From the NCBI RefSeq assembly GCF_000224785.1, contig NZ_AGAV01000015.1:310001-374000 (forward strand): DNA of 64,000 nucleotides, written 5' to 3'. Both the position numbers and the translations under genes were made by a program. Below, one piece after another: positions 18,523 to 26,595 of the stretch (its first letter is position 1; each line of letters starts with the position of its first letter). This DNA is from Lentibacillus jeotgali (GTDB taxonomy: Bacteria > Bacillota > Bacilli > Bacillales > Amphibacillaceae). The notes below the pieces were generated by a model. That model was not told the origin of the DNA. It worked only from the letters and a program-made list of their open reading frames with translations, and did no database searches.

Positions 18523-18999
18523 CTATAAATTTACTAATGATGAAACTAATCCTTCTGCCACTACAGATAATGTTGCCATTATGACTGCCAGCGTACTAAC
18601 TCCCAGAGTTGTCCAAATAAACACTTGATTTCTCGAGGCTCCAAGAGTCGTTATGGCACCAGCACCAATTTGGCTACTAAACAAAATAGACGATAAAAAA
18701 CATACGCCGGTTGCCCCAAAACGATCAAAAGTTCTTTTTATTCGGGGGTTAATTCCCACAGGTGCTCTATCTCTCTTCCGAAGTTTATTATATACTGTGT
18801 GAAAGAGTTTGTTAATTTCAGTTCCAAAAAATACAAAAAACAGGACACTAATCGCATTTCCGAGAATGGCTACAATTAGTGCTGCAAAAGGCGGAAAGTT
18901 GAAAACGATGATTGCCGTTGGAACAGTTAAAAATACTTCAAGAAATGGAACCATACTTATAAAAAATATAAAAATACATTGAAGCAAAACGTTTTCCAT
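18523..18999 (-). CDS. Small multidrug-export-type membrane protein (COG2426)
   Basis: A 158-residue polytopic membrane protein with about four hydrophobic segments, the pattern and length of the COG2426 putative small multidrug export family. Glycine/alanine-rich helices carry conserved-looking FLEVFLTVP and FGATGVCFLSSILF stretches. It is transcribed away from a TetR-type regulator with only 86 nt between them, a common arrangement for a repressor and its exporter. Transport of drugs is a family name, not something the sequence proves. Confidence 0.7.
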   Translation of the reverse strand: MENVLLQCIFIFFISMVPFLEVFLTVPTAIIVFNFPPFAALIVAILGNAISVLFFVFFGTEINKLFHTVYNKLRKRDRAPVGINPRIKRTFDRFGATGVCFLSSILFSSQIGAGAITTLGASRNQVFIWTTLGVSTLAVIMATLSVVAEGLVSSLVNL

Positions 19000-19022
19000 A
19001 TTAAATACCTGCCTTTTCCTTG

Positions 19023-19065
19023 TTAGGTCAACTGACTTAAATACATTATAATACAGATGACTTAA
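19023..19065. promoter_or_regulatory. Candidate TetR operator between exporter and regulator
   Basis: TTAGGTCA-AC-TGACTTAA (19023-19040) is an inverted repeat with one mismatch. The half site TGACTTAA recurs at 19058-19065. A TATAAT -10 for the regulator lies between them at 19047-19052, so a bound dimer would cover both divergent promoters. Confidence 0.5.
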
Positions 19066-19085
19066 AAAATCAAAGGAGTTATAAT

Positions 19086-19682
19086 ATGCCTAAAAAAATA
19101 AATCATGCTGAAAGAAAAGATCAAATTGTAGATGCAATGTTTCGTATTATTCATTATTCAGGTTTCGAAAAAGCGACATTACGTGAAATTGCCAAAGAAG
19201 GAGAATTATCTTTAGGTTCTGTTCAATACTTTTTTCCAAAACAAAAGGATATATATATGTTCGCAATGGAGGTTATTTATCAAAGGTTTGAGGAGAGAAT
19301 GCAAAAGGTCGTTCAGGTAAACCAAGGAGGATTTGAAAACGCAGTTCGTATGATAAAACAGATTGTTCAAGCTAATACCGAAGAAGAAAGAATGGAAAAT
19401 GATATTTGGATGAAATTTTCCATCATGGCAACGATGAACCCGGAATACCTCGCGACAAAAGACAGATTCCGAGAAGTAAACCTTAATTTTGCAAAGGATA
19501 TTTTAAGGATGCTTTATAACAACGGGTATATTTATAACCCCATTAATGTTAAAGATAATGCAAATTCGTTAACAATATTCATTCACGGCTTAGTATTTGA
19601 ATCTGTCATTTATGCCAATTTATACAACAGTCAAGTCATTGAAAAAGAAATCACAGAATATTTACGAAAAGTGTGTAATTAA
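19086..19682 (+). CDS. TetR/AcrR family transcriptional regulator
   Basis: A 198-residue DNA-binding repressor. The N-terminal helix-turn-helix (about residues 10-57) reads ATLREIAKEGELSLGSVQYFF. The helical remainder is the ligand and dimer domain, with a BetI-like C-terminus. AAAGGAG lies 8-10 nt before the ATG. Divergence from the small exporter suggests that it controls that gene and itself. The inducer is unknown. Confidence 0.85.
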   Translation: MPKKINHAERKDQIVDAMFRIIHYSGFEKATLREIAKEGELSLGSVQYFFPKQKDIYMFAMEVIYQRFEERMQKVVQVNQGGFENAVRMIKQIVQANTEEERMENDIWMKFSIMATMNPEYLATKDRFREVNLNFAKDILRMLYNNGYIYNPINVKDNANSLTIFIHGLVFESVIYANLYNSQVIEKEITEYLRKVCN

Positions 19683-19823
19683 AATAGATAAATTTTACTT
19701 TCGCTCTTCCTGAAACGGGTACGCCAATTGAATAACTTACCTTACTTCAAAAGTGGACCATAGTTTATTTTATGCTACAAAAGGATACAATGAAAAAACG
19801 ACTGGAAGTGAGGTGTTCGGCAG

Positions 19824-20300
19824 ATGGATAAGGTTGATAATCCGCAAAAGAAGTATGAAAGCCGCAATCTATGGGCAGGCATTCTTTTTGGCATTGGATT
19901 TGCTGCCTTCTTAGATGAATTTATTTTTCACCAGCTGCTGGGCTGGCATCATTTTTATGATCGATCAACAACTCGAATTGGCATTTTGTCTGATGGACTA
20001 TTCCATGCTTTCAGCTGGTTTGCAACTGTCGGATCGCTATTCATGGTTGCAGATCTCCGGCGCAGGGACACCTGGTGGCCAAAAAGGTGGATCGGTGCAG
20101 CACTTGTGGGCTTAGGGGGATTCAATCTCTATGACGGCATTGTTCAGCATAAAATTATGCGAATACATCAAGTGCGCTATAATACCGGCAACCTGTTGAT
20201 GTATGATATGTTATGGAATATGATAGCGGTCATCATTTTAACTATTGGCATTGTCGTAATGCTTCAGACAAGAAAAAGAATGAAAGAAAGGGTAAGCTGA
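19824..20300 (+). CDS. DUF2243 membrane protein
   Basis: A 158-residue protein with four predicted membrane helices and the DUF2243 hallmark GFAAFLDEFIFHQLLGWHHFY, including histidines that could bind metal. It is followed after one nucleotide by a CtaG-like gene, the usual partner of DUF2243. Function is unknown. The pairing hints at a role in copper handling or cytochrome oxidase assembly. Confidence 0.82.
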   Translation: MDKVDNPQKKYESRNLWAGILFGIGFAAFLDEFIFHQLLGWHHFYDRSTTRIGILSDGLFHAFSWFATVGSLFMVADLRRRDTWWPKRWIGAALVGLGGFNLYDGIVQHKIMRIHQVRYNTGNLLMYDMLWNMIAVIILTIGIVVMLQTRKRMKERVS

Positions 20301-20301
20301 T

Positions 20302-21099
20302 ATGCAGAATCATTATCATTACCTGCCCGTATTTGCTGAATGGGTGCTTGCCTTTCCTTTTCTGGCGGCCCTGATTGTTTACACGGGGGCTTTATTTATT
20401 TCGAGAAGAAAAGGCAGAAAGTGGCCGGTGTTCCGCACATTTCTTTGGTTAACCGGCATCGTTCTCTGTCTGATCTCTGTTGCTGGACCGCTGGCACGTC
20501 TGGCTCATGCAGACTTCCGGATACATATGGTAGGTCATCTTTCTCTTGGTATGTTGGGTCCACTGCTGCTGACGTTAGGTGCTCCGGTGAAACTTCTGCT
20601 CCGTTCCCTTTCTGTCCATCAGGCCAAACGTTTGACCCGGATTTTGCGCAGCTGGCTACTTGGATTTTTAAGTAATCCTGCTGTAACGGCAACCTTGAAT
20701 ATAGGTGGTCTTTGGGTTCTTTACACAACTGATTTGTTCACGATAATGCATGAGAGCCCGCTTTTGCATATCTTCGTCCACCTTCATATATTTCTGGCAG
20801 GATATCTGTTTACCGTATCGCTAATTTATGTAGAACCGATTCCGCATCGAACCAGCTACTTATACCGTAGCACCATATTAGTGTTAGCACTCGCCGCCCA
20901 CGGCATTTTGTCGAAACATATTTATGCATGGCCTCCGGAGGGTGTTCCCAAGGTTGAAGCCGAAGTCGGTGGCATGCTGATGTATTATGGCGGAGATGCC
21001 GTAGATCTGATAATGATTATTATCCTGTGTTGTCATTGGTATCATGACACTAAACCTAGGGAAACGGTGAACGGCGGGGTCCTTGCTCCAGAAACATAG
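20302..21099 (+). CDS. ctaG: Cytochrome c oxidase assembly factor CtaG-like protein
   Basis: A 265-residue polytopic protein of the caa3-type CtaG family (about seven hydrophobic segments). Conserved histidine-bearing stretches include HMVGHLSLGMLGP near residues 74-86 and LHIFVHLHIFLAGYLF near 154-169. Family members help to assemble the copper site of caa3 oxidase. It is translationally coupled to the DUF2243 gene. No oxidase genes are nearby, so this may be an accessory paralogue. Confidence 0.8.
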   Translation: MQNHYHYLPVFAEWVLAFPFLAALIVYTGALFISRRKGRKWPVFRTFLWLTGIVLCLISVAGPLARLAHADFRIHMVGHLSLGMLGPLLLTLGAPVKLLLRSLSVHQAKRLTRILRSWLLGFLSNPAVTATLNIGGLWVLYTTDLFTIMHESPLLHIFVHLHIFLAGYLFTVSLIYVEPIPHRTSYLYRSTILVLALAAHGILSKHIYAWPPEGVPKVEAEVGGMLMYYGGDAVDLIMIIILCCHWYHDTKPRETVNGGVLAPET

Positions 21100-21149
21100 A
21101 TTCAATACAAACCGATTTTAAGAGGAAGCGGCGCGGTTGGCCGATACTT

Positions 21150-21776
21150 TCAGTAGTATCGTTTCTCAATTCCCAATGTTTCGTAAGGTATTTCAATATT
21201 AAAAGCAAGATTGTTAGATTCCAGGTCAAAACTTTCGACACTGACGTTTAAATTACTTCTGATCTCCATGTCAGTTACCGCGACATAGATTTCCTCATTT
21301 TCCGGATCAACTGTCACCCATTCAGGCATTGGCAGATATTTCTTCAGGTATTCCATAATCTTTTTATTCGGCAGTGCCAACTGGCCGATCGAAATTGATT
21401 CCTGTTTCAGGATGACATCGCCGTTGTCCTGGACAACCGGTTCCAGATGAACGGAAACCGGAACAGTCGATGAAAAGACAGGAAGCTCTCCGATCAATTC
21501 CACATCCTCATCCAGTGAAACACTGTACTGATGATCAGTGTCGTCCAGCAGTTTTTCAATATAGGCATTCACCAGCTCATTGACGTTTTGTTTTGAGGTT
21601 CGCACCGTAAACTCCGAGCTGTCTTGTGTATTTTCTTCTGACGGTGATGGTGTCTCCGTTTCAGACACAGGCCAGAAAATCAGTGCCAGCATACAAAGGA
21701 GAACCAGCACGTTAGCACCAAAGAGCCAGAAGAAAAAGTGTTTCCATTTATTTCGTTTCTTTTTATGTTTCGGCAC
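21150..21776 (-). CDS. ypmS: YpmS family membrane-anchored protein
   Basis: A 208-residue protein with a basic cytoplasmic start (PKHKKKRNKWK), one membrane helix (about residues 14-32), an acidic linker and an extracytoplasmic DUF2140-type domain. The start is GTG at 21776 with AGGGGGCGG upstream. It follows ypmR by 12 nt, the same pairing as in B. subtilis. Function is unknown. The context suggests envelope lipid or wall work. Confidence 0.82.
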   Translation of the reverse strand: MPKHKKKRNKWKHFFFWLFGANVLVLLCMLALIFWPVSETETPSPSEENTQDSSEFTVRTSKQNVNELVNAYIEKLLDDTDHQYSVSLDEDVELIGELPVFSSTVPVSVHLEPVVQDNGDVILKQESISIGQLALPNKKIMEYLKKYLPMPEWVTVDPENEEIYVAVTDMEIRSNLNVSVESFDLESNNLAFNIEIPYETLGIEKRYY

Positions 21777-21788
21777 AGTGTCCGCCCC

Positions 21789-22697
21789 CTATTGATCTGT
21801 TAAATATTTCAAGACACGTCTGGCAAAAAGCTGGTACCCCTTATGACTCGGGTGGAAATTATCGTCTGCGAACAATTCTTTATCCCCGCTTTTGAATAGA
21901 TCCGCAATTGGTATAAATGTCGCATTATCATATTGTTCCGTCACGTTCTGGCTGGTTTCATTCCAGTCCTCGACAATCATGCTCAGTTCTTCTATATTCG
22001 GAAAGTAATGCATGAAAGGATTATATATTCCGATCAGATAAATCTCAGTGTTATCATTTAAAGCGTTTATTTTATCAAAAATTTGATGTAAATTATCTTC
22101 GTATGTTTCTTGTGCCGATGTGAAATTCTTAATCTTCAAGTCAGTAAAATTTTCTTTGACGACCTGCATGATATCATTTGCCCCAATAGTAATCAGCACC
22201 ATATCGGCATTTTCAACAGACTGAGCTACCTTTGGTTTCTCGAGCCGCTTAAGAAGCTGATCCGAGCGGTGGCCGCGTTTGCCGTAATTATCAAATGTTA
22301 CCAGTTGATTGTTATGGTTAATCGTATTATCCATAATACCGACATATCCACCCTCTACAATGCTATCACCGACACCCTGGGTTAAGGAATCACCAAGTGC
22401 TGTAACATTTGCCTCCCGATTTGAATAAAAGTCAATGGTACGTTGGACGGCTTCACTGAAAATGTCCTGCAGGTTAGTAATGGGCTCCCCAGCTGTCTCT
22501 GCAGACGCCTGCTCTCTCACCTGAGAGGATGCTTCTTCTTCGTTGTCAGTGTTTTCGGTATCTTGTTTCTGCTCCTGCTGTTCAGTATTATCGCTGGTTT
22601 CATTCATAGCATCTTTCGGCGGATCTACGACGAGAAAGAGGGTTATACCTATAAGCAGTATGCCCAAAATAATGAGCATGTATCGTCTTCTGTTCAT
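21789..22697 (-). CDS. ypmR: SGNH/GDSL hydrolase, YpmR-like lipase/esterase
   Basis: A 302-residue membrane-anchored hydrolase. An N-terminal helix and an acidic Glu/Gln/Asn linker (about residues 25-75) precede the SGNH fold. Block I reads ALGDSLTQG (nucleophile Ser), block III ITIGANDIM, and block V DNFHPSHKGY with the Asp-x-x-His pair. ATG at 22697 is used since AGGTG precedes it by 8 nt. A GTG three codons upstream is possible. The natural ester substrate is unknown. Confidence 0.82.
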   Translation of the reverse strand: MNRRRYMLIILGILLIGITLFLVVDPPKDAMNETSDNTEQQEQKQDTENTDNEEEASSQVREQASAETAGEPITNLQDIFSEAVQRTIDFYSNREANVTALGDSLTQGVGDSIVEGGYVGIMDNTINHNNQLVTFDNYGKRGHRSDQLLKRLEKPKVAQSVENADMVLITIGANDIMQVVKENFTDLKIKNFTSAQETYEDNLHQIFDKINALNDNTEIYLIGIYNPFMHYFPNIEELSMIVEDWNETSQNVTEQYDNATFIPIADLFKSGDKELFADDNFHPSHKGYQLFARRVLKYLTDQ

Positions 22698-23063
22698 GAT
22701 TTTCACACCTATTATAAGTTATTCTGGTGGTGATGGGTTTTATCTTATATATACAGGATTATACCTTGCAAGTGTTATGCTTTCCTGTACATTTCCCCCC
22801 GCATCTAACGGTCAGTAATCCGCCAAAGAACGGCGGCTAACTGCCCCTAAATGCCCGATTCTGTTCAACTAACATTCAATGGGGAAAAAGCGCTCCATTG
22901 AATGAAGTTTTACTTTATTATACCATGATTATGCTTGGCTAATCCCCACTATATATCATATTTAAACTTAAAAAGTTCGCCTTCGGTTGAGGGCGAACTT
23001 TTATCGTATAAGTCAGTGGGGAAAAGTGTCCCGCTGAATGACGTTTCACGTTATTAATTGCTC
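22698..23063. repeat. Composite hairpin repeat, copy 1 (about 22793-22925), plus solo hairpin (about 23018-23042)
   Basis: Part one carries AACGGTCAGTAAT, then a CCGCC/GGCGG hairpin, then AACTGCCC. Part two carries TTCAACTAACATTCAATGG, then a perfect ATTCAATGG/CCATTGAAT hairpin with an A-rich loop, ending GAAGTTTTACTTTAT. A second stand-alone version, CAGTGGG...CCCGCTG, lies next to the 3' end of metY. It belongs to a dispersed family seen elsewhere in the window. No gene is visible. Confidence 0.6.
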
Positions 23064-24827
23064 TTAAACTTGGGCGTTTGCAGGTGTTTTTTGGACGCCG
23101 TTTTGCCGGATACGGATCGCTTCTTCATACGCATTTTTGTCTGAAACAACCGTTGTTCCGGCACTCTGCACGTTCTCCAGCGTCTGGTTTGCAACAAGGT
23201 TTTCGGCCCAAACAATGCTGGTGTTTGTCTCGCTCAGTTGTTCGGCTATGTCGGCTGGAAGTGCCTGATCATTTGTCAGAACAGCATCGACTGTTAACGG
23301 GACGCTGTTTAATTGTTGATATGTTTCGTCAGTTAAAATTGCGTTTCCTGGCGAGTTAACCGAAACAATCTGGAATCCGAGCTGCTGCAGCTGTTTTGCG
23401 CTTTGGTAAACTGAACTGTCAGGTGAATCCAGCCCGTATACTGCAATTGTTTTCTGGCGTATGCCGCCATCCGCGCGGTCAAATGGGGAAGCGAGGAGCC
23501 AGTTAATAGCATCTTCCTCGGTCGGCTCGATGGTTGGTGCCTCATCGGTTGCCTTGGCAATCGCCTGATCAAGGTCAGCCAGCGTATCTTTAGTTGATTC
23601 CAGACCGATTGACAAACGGACCAACTCTTCTGTCACACCGCTCTTTTTCAGGTCTTCTTCGCCAAGCTGTTGGTGGGTGGTGGATGCCGGGTGTATAATC
23701 AGTGATTTGGCATCCCCGACGTTGGCAACATGTGACCAAAGGTTAACGCTGTCGATCAATTTCCTGCCTGCCTCACGTCCGCCTTTAATGCCGAATGTGA
23801 TGATGGATCCATAACCGCTTTGCAAATATTTATTCGCTAAATTGTGTGAAGGGTGTTCTGCCAGCCCAGGGAAGTTGACCCATTCCACGGCCGGATGATT
23901 TTTCAAGTAGTCTGCCACCACTTCAGCATTTTGATTATGGCGTTCAATGCGAAGATGGAGTGTTTCAAGCCCTTGCAGCAGCAGGAATGCATTTTGCGGA
24001 CTTAAAGAAGCTCCGATATCCCGCAGCAGCTGAACACGCAATTTCGTGGCAAATGCAGCCGGTCCGACATCTACATAACGCAAGCCGTTATAGCTTTCAT
24101 CCGGTTCGGTAAATCCAGGGAAATTTCCATTGCCCCAGTTAAATCGTCCACCATCAACAACAACGCCCCCAATTGTGGTGCCGTGGCCACCGATCCATTT
24201 CGTAGCTGAATGGACGACAATGTCAGCTCCCCATGAAAGTGGTTTGGTCCCATACGGTGTTGCAAATGTATTGTCAATAATAAGGGGGATATCGTGATCG
24301 TGTGCAATTCCGGCAAGTGCTTCAAGGTCCAAGACGTTCAAGCTTGGGTTGGTAATGATTTCGCCGAAAATCGCTTTGGTTTTATTAGTAATCGCATTTT
24401 GGATCGTTTCATGGTCTGTGCCATCAACGAGCTTCACATTAATACCGTATTTGGGTAATGTGTTGGCAAATAGATTGTATGTGCCGCCGTACAGATTACT
24501 GTCAGCAATTATTTCATCGCCGCTTCCGGCAAGATTCAAAATGGATAAGGTGATGGCGGCCATACCGGATGAGGTAGCAACGGCTGCAACACCATCTTCA
24601 AGCAGAGCAATTCGCTGTTCAAACGCATCGTTGGTGGGATTCATGATACGGGTATAAATATTGCCTGGCTCGGTAAGCCCGAAAAGGCTCTGAGCGTGTT
24701 CAGTATCCCGGAACACATATGACGTTGTCTGATAGATTGGGACCGCGCGTGAACCTGTTGCCGGGTCTGGCTCCTGGCCTCCATGAAGCAGCTGTGTTTC
24801 CTGGTTGGGCAGATGAAAATTGGTCAT
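23064..24827 (-). CDS. metY: O-acetylhomoserine sulfhydrylase (MetY) with extra C-terminal domain
   Basis: A cytoplasmic PLP enzyme that makes homocysteine (or methionine) from O-acetylhomoserine and sulfide (or methanethiol). Residues 1-426 form a complete Cys/Met-metabolism fold with the PLP lysine in [11 protein letters not shown] and IYTRIMNPT near residue 65. Residues 427-587 are an added domain with a Rossmann-like start ([20 protein letters not shown]) resembling CoA_binding_2 proteins, whereas typical MetY stops near 430. ATG at 24827 is chosen because AAGGAGG lies upstream. A longer frame to 24914 would run into the riboswitch terminator. Expression is controlled by an S-box. Confidence 0.88.
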   Translation of the reverse strand: MTNFHLPNQETQLLHGGQEPDPATGSRAVPIYQTTSYVFRDTEHAQSLFGLTEPGNIYTRIMNPTNDAFEQRIALLEDGVAAVATSSGMAAITLSILNLAGSGDEIIADSNLYGGTYNLFANTLPKYGINVKLVDGTDHETIQNAITNKTKAIFGEIITNPSLNVLDLEALAGIAHDHDIPLIIDNTFATPYGTKPLSWGADIVVHSATKWIGGHGTTIGGVVVDGGRFNWGNGNFPGFTEPDESYNGLRYVDVGPAAFATKLRVQLLRDIGASLSPQNAFLLLQGLETLHLRIERHNQNAEVVADYLKNHPAVEWVNFPGLAEHPSHNLANKYLQSGYGSIITFGIKGGREAGRKLIDSVNLWSHVANVGDAKSLIIHPASTTHQQLGEEDLKKSGVTEELVRLSIGLESTKDTLADLDQAIAKATDEAPTIEPTEEDAINWLLASPFDRADGGIRQKTIAVYGLDSPDSSVYQSAKQLQQLGFQIVSVNSPGNAILTDETYQQLNSVPLTVDAVLTNDQALPADIAEQLSETNTSIVWAENLVANQTLENVQSAGTTVVSDKNAYEEAIRIRQNGVQKTPANAQV

Positions 24828-24892
24828 GATAAATTCCTCCTTAAGAAATGGTGTATTGTTGTAAACAATGAGACTCGGCGGATGGAGGAGGG

Positions 24893-24931
24893 AAGAAACA
24901 ACAACCCCCTTCATAAGAGAAGAGGGTTGTT
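24893..24931 (-). terminator. S-box terminator
   Basis: On the minus strand AACAACCC pairs with GGGTTGTT (plus strand 24924-24931 and 24900-24907), followed by a T-rich tail. Inside it, CTCTTAT can pair instead with ATAAGAG of the riboswitch P1 helix, giving the expected antiterminator. Confidence 0.85.
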
Positions 24932-24947
24932 TATGTAACCGGTCCTC

Positions 24948-25065
24948 CTCTTATCTTCCAGATCCCGCCTGATCTGTAGGATTTAGCACCTTTCAAGGCA
25001 AAGTGTTTTACCTCGATGGTTGCCGGGCTTCGTAGGGCCTATCCCTCCACCGCTCTTGATAAGAG
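24948..25065 (-). ncRNA. SAM-I (S-box) riboswitch
   Basis: Reading the minus strand, P1 opens with CTCTTATCAAGAG, then GGTGGAGGGA, GGCCCTACGAAGCCCGGCAACC and later AAAGGTGCTAAATCC, closing with GATAAGAGG. These are the conserved S-box blocks in the right order and spacing. High S-adenosylmethionine should favour the terminator and switch metY off. Confidence 0.95.
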
Positions 25066-25128
25066 ATTCAAATGTTAGTAATTTAATGAACATTATATAC
25101 ATTGTTCAGTCTATTAGTCAAGCCGTTT

Positions 25129-26031
25129 TTAAATTTTTTCCCGGCGGCTTTTTGGTTTTTGGTATGTGGAAGCCATATAAATAATAAGCGCTATCCAGAT
25201 AAGTGCAAAGGACATGAGATGGGCGCCGGAAAACGTCTCGTCATATACAAACACACCGAGAATCAGCATCAGGGTCGGGGCGATATATTGCAAAAATCCC
25301 ACCATTGATAATGGAATCTGTTTGGCCCCGGTTGCAAACAGTAGCAGTGGAACAGCCGTCGCAACCCCTGCTCCGATCAGTAATGGTCCGGATGCGGTGA
25401 ACATGACGTCCGGTTCGATGGAGCTGTCCGGTATGATAAGTAAATAAATAAGGGCAATGGGTGTAACAATCATGGTTTCAATCGTCAATCCGAACATGGC
25501 ACTGATGTTGACAGTCTTTTTCAGAAGTCCGTAGATGGCAAAACTGAATGCCAGCACTAATGAGACCCATGGAAACACACCATAACTGATGGTGAGATTG
25601 ACGACACCAATACCAGCCAGGATAAATGAAAACAGCTGCCGCCTTGTTAATGTTTCTTTCAGCACGATCATCCCAAGTAAAATACTGACGAGCGGATTAA
25701 TGTAATAGCCAAGGCTTGACTGGATGACATGATCATTATTGACAGCCCAAATAAAGGTGAGCCAGTTCAGGCTGATAACGATGGAAGCAAGCGTGATCCC
25801 GAGCAATTGCTTCTTGTCTCTGAGTATTCTTTTGCACTCCTGAATGAACGGCCTCCATTTTCGGACAGCCAGAACGATAGCGATCATAAAGATGAACGAC
25901 CATAGAATGCGGTGGGCAAGTATTTCACCGGGGGGTGTGTCTTTAAGCAGCTTCCAGTAAATCGGCAAAAAGCCCCATAAAAAATAAGCTCCAGCTGCAT
26001 ACAGAATGCCTGCTTTGTTTTCCTGATTCAT
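25129..26031 (-). CDS. rarD: EamA family transporter RarD
   Basis: A 300-residue protein with about ten membrane helices in two EamA halves. The N-terminus, GILYAAGAYFLWGFLPIYWK, and the following HRILWSFIFM are typical of RarD. The length is normal. The substrate is unknown despite the historical link to chloramphenicol sensitivity. It is transcribed toward the S-box leader, and its upstream DNA is one of the 21-bp repeat arrays. Confidence 0.88.
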   Translation of the reverse strand: MNQENKAGILYAAGAYFLWGFLPIYWKLLKDTPPGEILAHRILWSFIFMIAIVLAVRKWRPFIQECKRILRDKKQLLGITLASIVISLNWLTFIWAVNNDHVIQSSLGYYINPLVSILLGMIVLKETLTRRQLFSFILAGIGVVNLTISYGVFPWVSLVLAFSFAIYGLLKKTVNISAMFGLTIETMIVTPIALIYLLIIPDSSIEPDVMFTASGPLLIGAGVATAVPLLLFATGAKQIPLSMVGFLQYIAPTLMLILGVFVYDETFSGAHLMSFALIWIALIIYMASTYQKPKSRREKI

Positions 26032-26083
26032 GGTAAGCCTCCTTGTATAATGGTTGTTGGTACAGGCGAATTGGGGTGCACCC

Positions 26084-26251
26084 GTGTGAGAAATGCCTCA
26101 ACACGTGCAGGAGTGGGGTTAATTCGCGCGACGAACCACGGAATGCGTGCAGCGGACGCCCAAACTTGTGCGGGGATGCCCTTAATTCGTGCGAGAACTG
26201 CCCAAGCTCGTGCAGAAATCGCCTCAACTCATGCGAGGCACCAAAATCTGC
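26084..26251. repeat. 21-bp tandem repeat array A (8 units)
   Basis: Eight adjacent units of about 21 bp begin GTGCGAGAA or variants and end CCAACTC or TTAATTC. Units differ at several positions. The core CTCGTGCGAG is an interrupted palindrome. The unit closely resembles that of array C. It lies in the divergent gap between rarD and methionine gamma-lyase. Long reading frames here exist only because the period is a multiple of three. Confidence 0.75.
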
Positions 26252-26375
26252 GAACCCAACTCCTACAGCACATACCCGCTCAGCACTAAACTGAACAGCC
26301 TTTTCATTATGTAAATAATCTAAGTTTAGAATCTATTTTAGTAAAAAGCAATAGCTGGCGCCCATCGTTTTTAAA

Positions 26376-26389
26376 CGAAAACGCTTTCG
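26376..26389. promoter_or_regulatory. Candidate cre site upstream of methionine gamma-lyase
   Basis: CGAAAACGCTTTCG matches the core of the CcpA consensus TGAAARCGYTTTCA at 12 of 14 positions. Its centre is about 48 bp upstream of the predicted transcription start, a position that would fit activation as well as repression. Confidence 0.45.
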
Positions 26390-26395
26390 AAAATC

Positions 26396-26424
26396 TTGGA
26401 AATGCAATAAGATGATAGTATAAG
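26396..26424 (+). promoter_or_regulatory. Sigma-A promoter of methionine gamma-lyase
   Basis: TTGGAA (26396-26401) and TATAAG (26419-26424) are 17 bp apart, with an extended TG-type context (GATGATAG) before the -10. Transcription would begin near 26431, giving a leader of about 165 nt. Confidence 0.55.
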
Positions 26425-26429
26425 AGTTT

Positions 26430-26585
26430 TCCCTTTAACAGACAGTAAGCTCTCCCACAACAAAGTGGCAGTAGACCATCGCCAATAGGGGTAACCGTCT
26501 GTAAAGGTCTGATTTTGGTCAACGACTATCCGGCGGGAAAAAGCGCCCGCAGCGCTCCGCTGAATGAAAATTTACTTTATACAGG
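26430..26585. repeat. Composite hairpin repeat, copy 2, forming the mgl leader
   Basis: Part one reads TTAACAGACAGTAAG and ends in CGTCTGTAAAGGTCTG. Part two carries CCGGCGGG, AAAAAGCGC and CCGCTGAATGAAAATTTAC. It belongs to the family of the copies near 22.8, 37.4 and 54.0 kb. Because the likely promoter lies directly before it, almost the whole 5' leader of the next gene is this element. Confidence 0.55.
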
Positions 26586-26595
26586 GGGATTATGA

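Noticed and set aside
23064-24914. Longer metY start at 24914
   Set aside because: It would place the first 29 codons in the S-box terminator. AAGGAGG before ATG at 24827 is the clear start.
24895-25075. T-box leader rather than S-box before metY
   Set aside because: The conserved blocks (GGTGGAGGGA, CCCGGCAACC, AAGGTGCTAA) are those of SAM-I. No T-box sequence AGGGTGGNACCGCG is present.
26084-26251. CRISPR array
   Set aside because: The units are adjacent with no unique spacers and vary internally, and there are no cas genes nearby.
26043-26294. Cysteine-rich frames through array A
   Set aside because: Same reason as array C. The frame has low-complexity repeats with no conserved start context.
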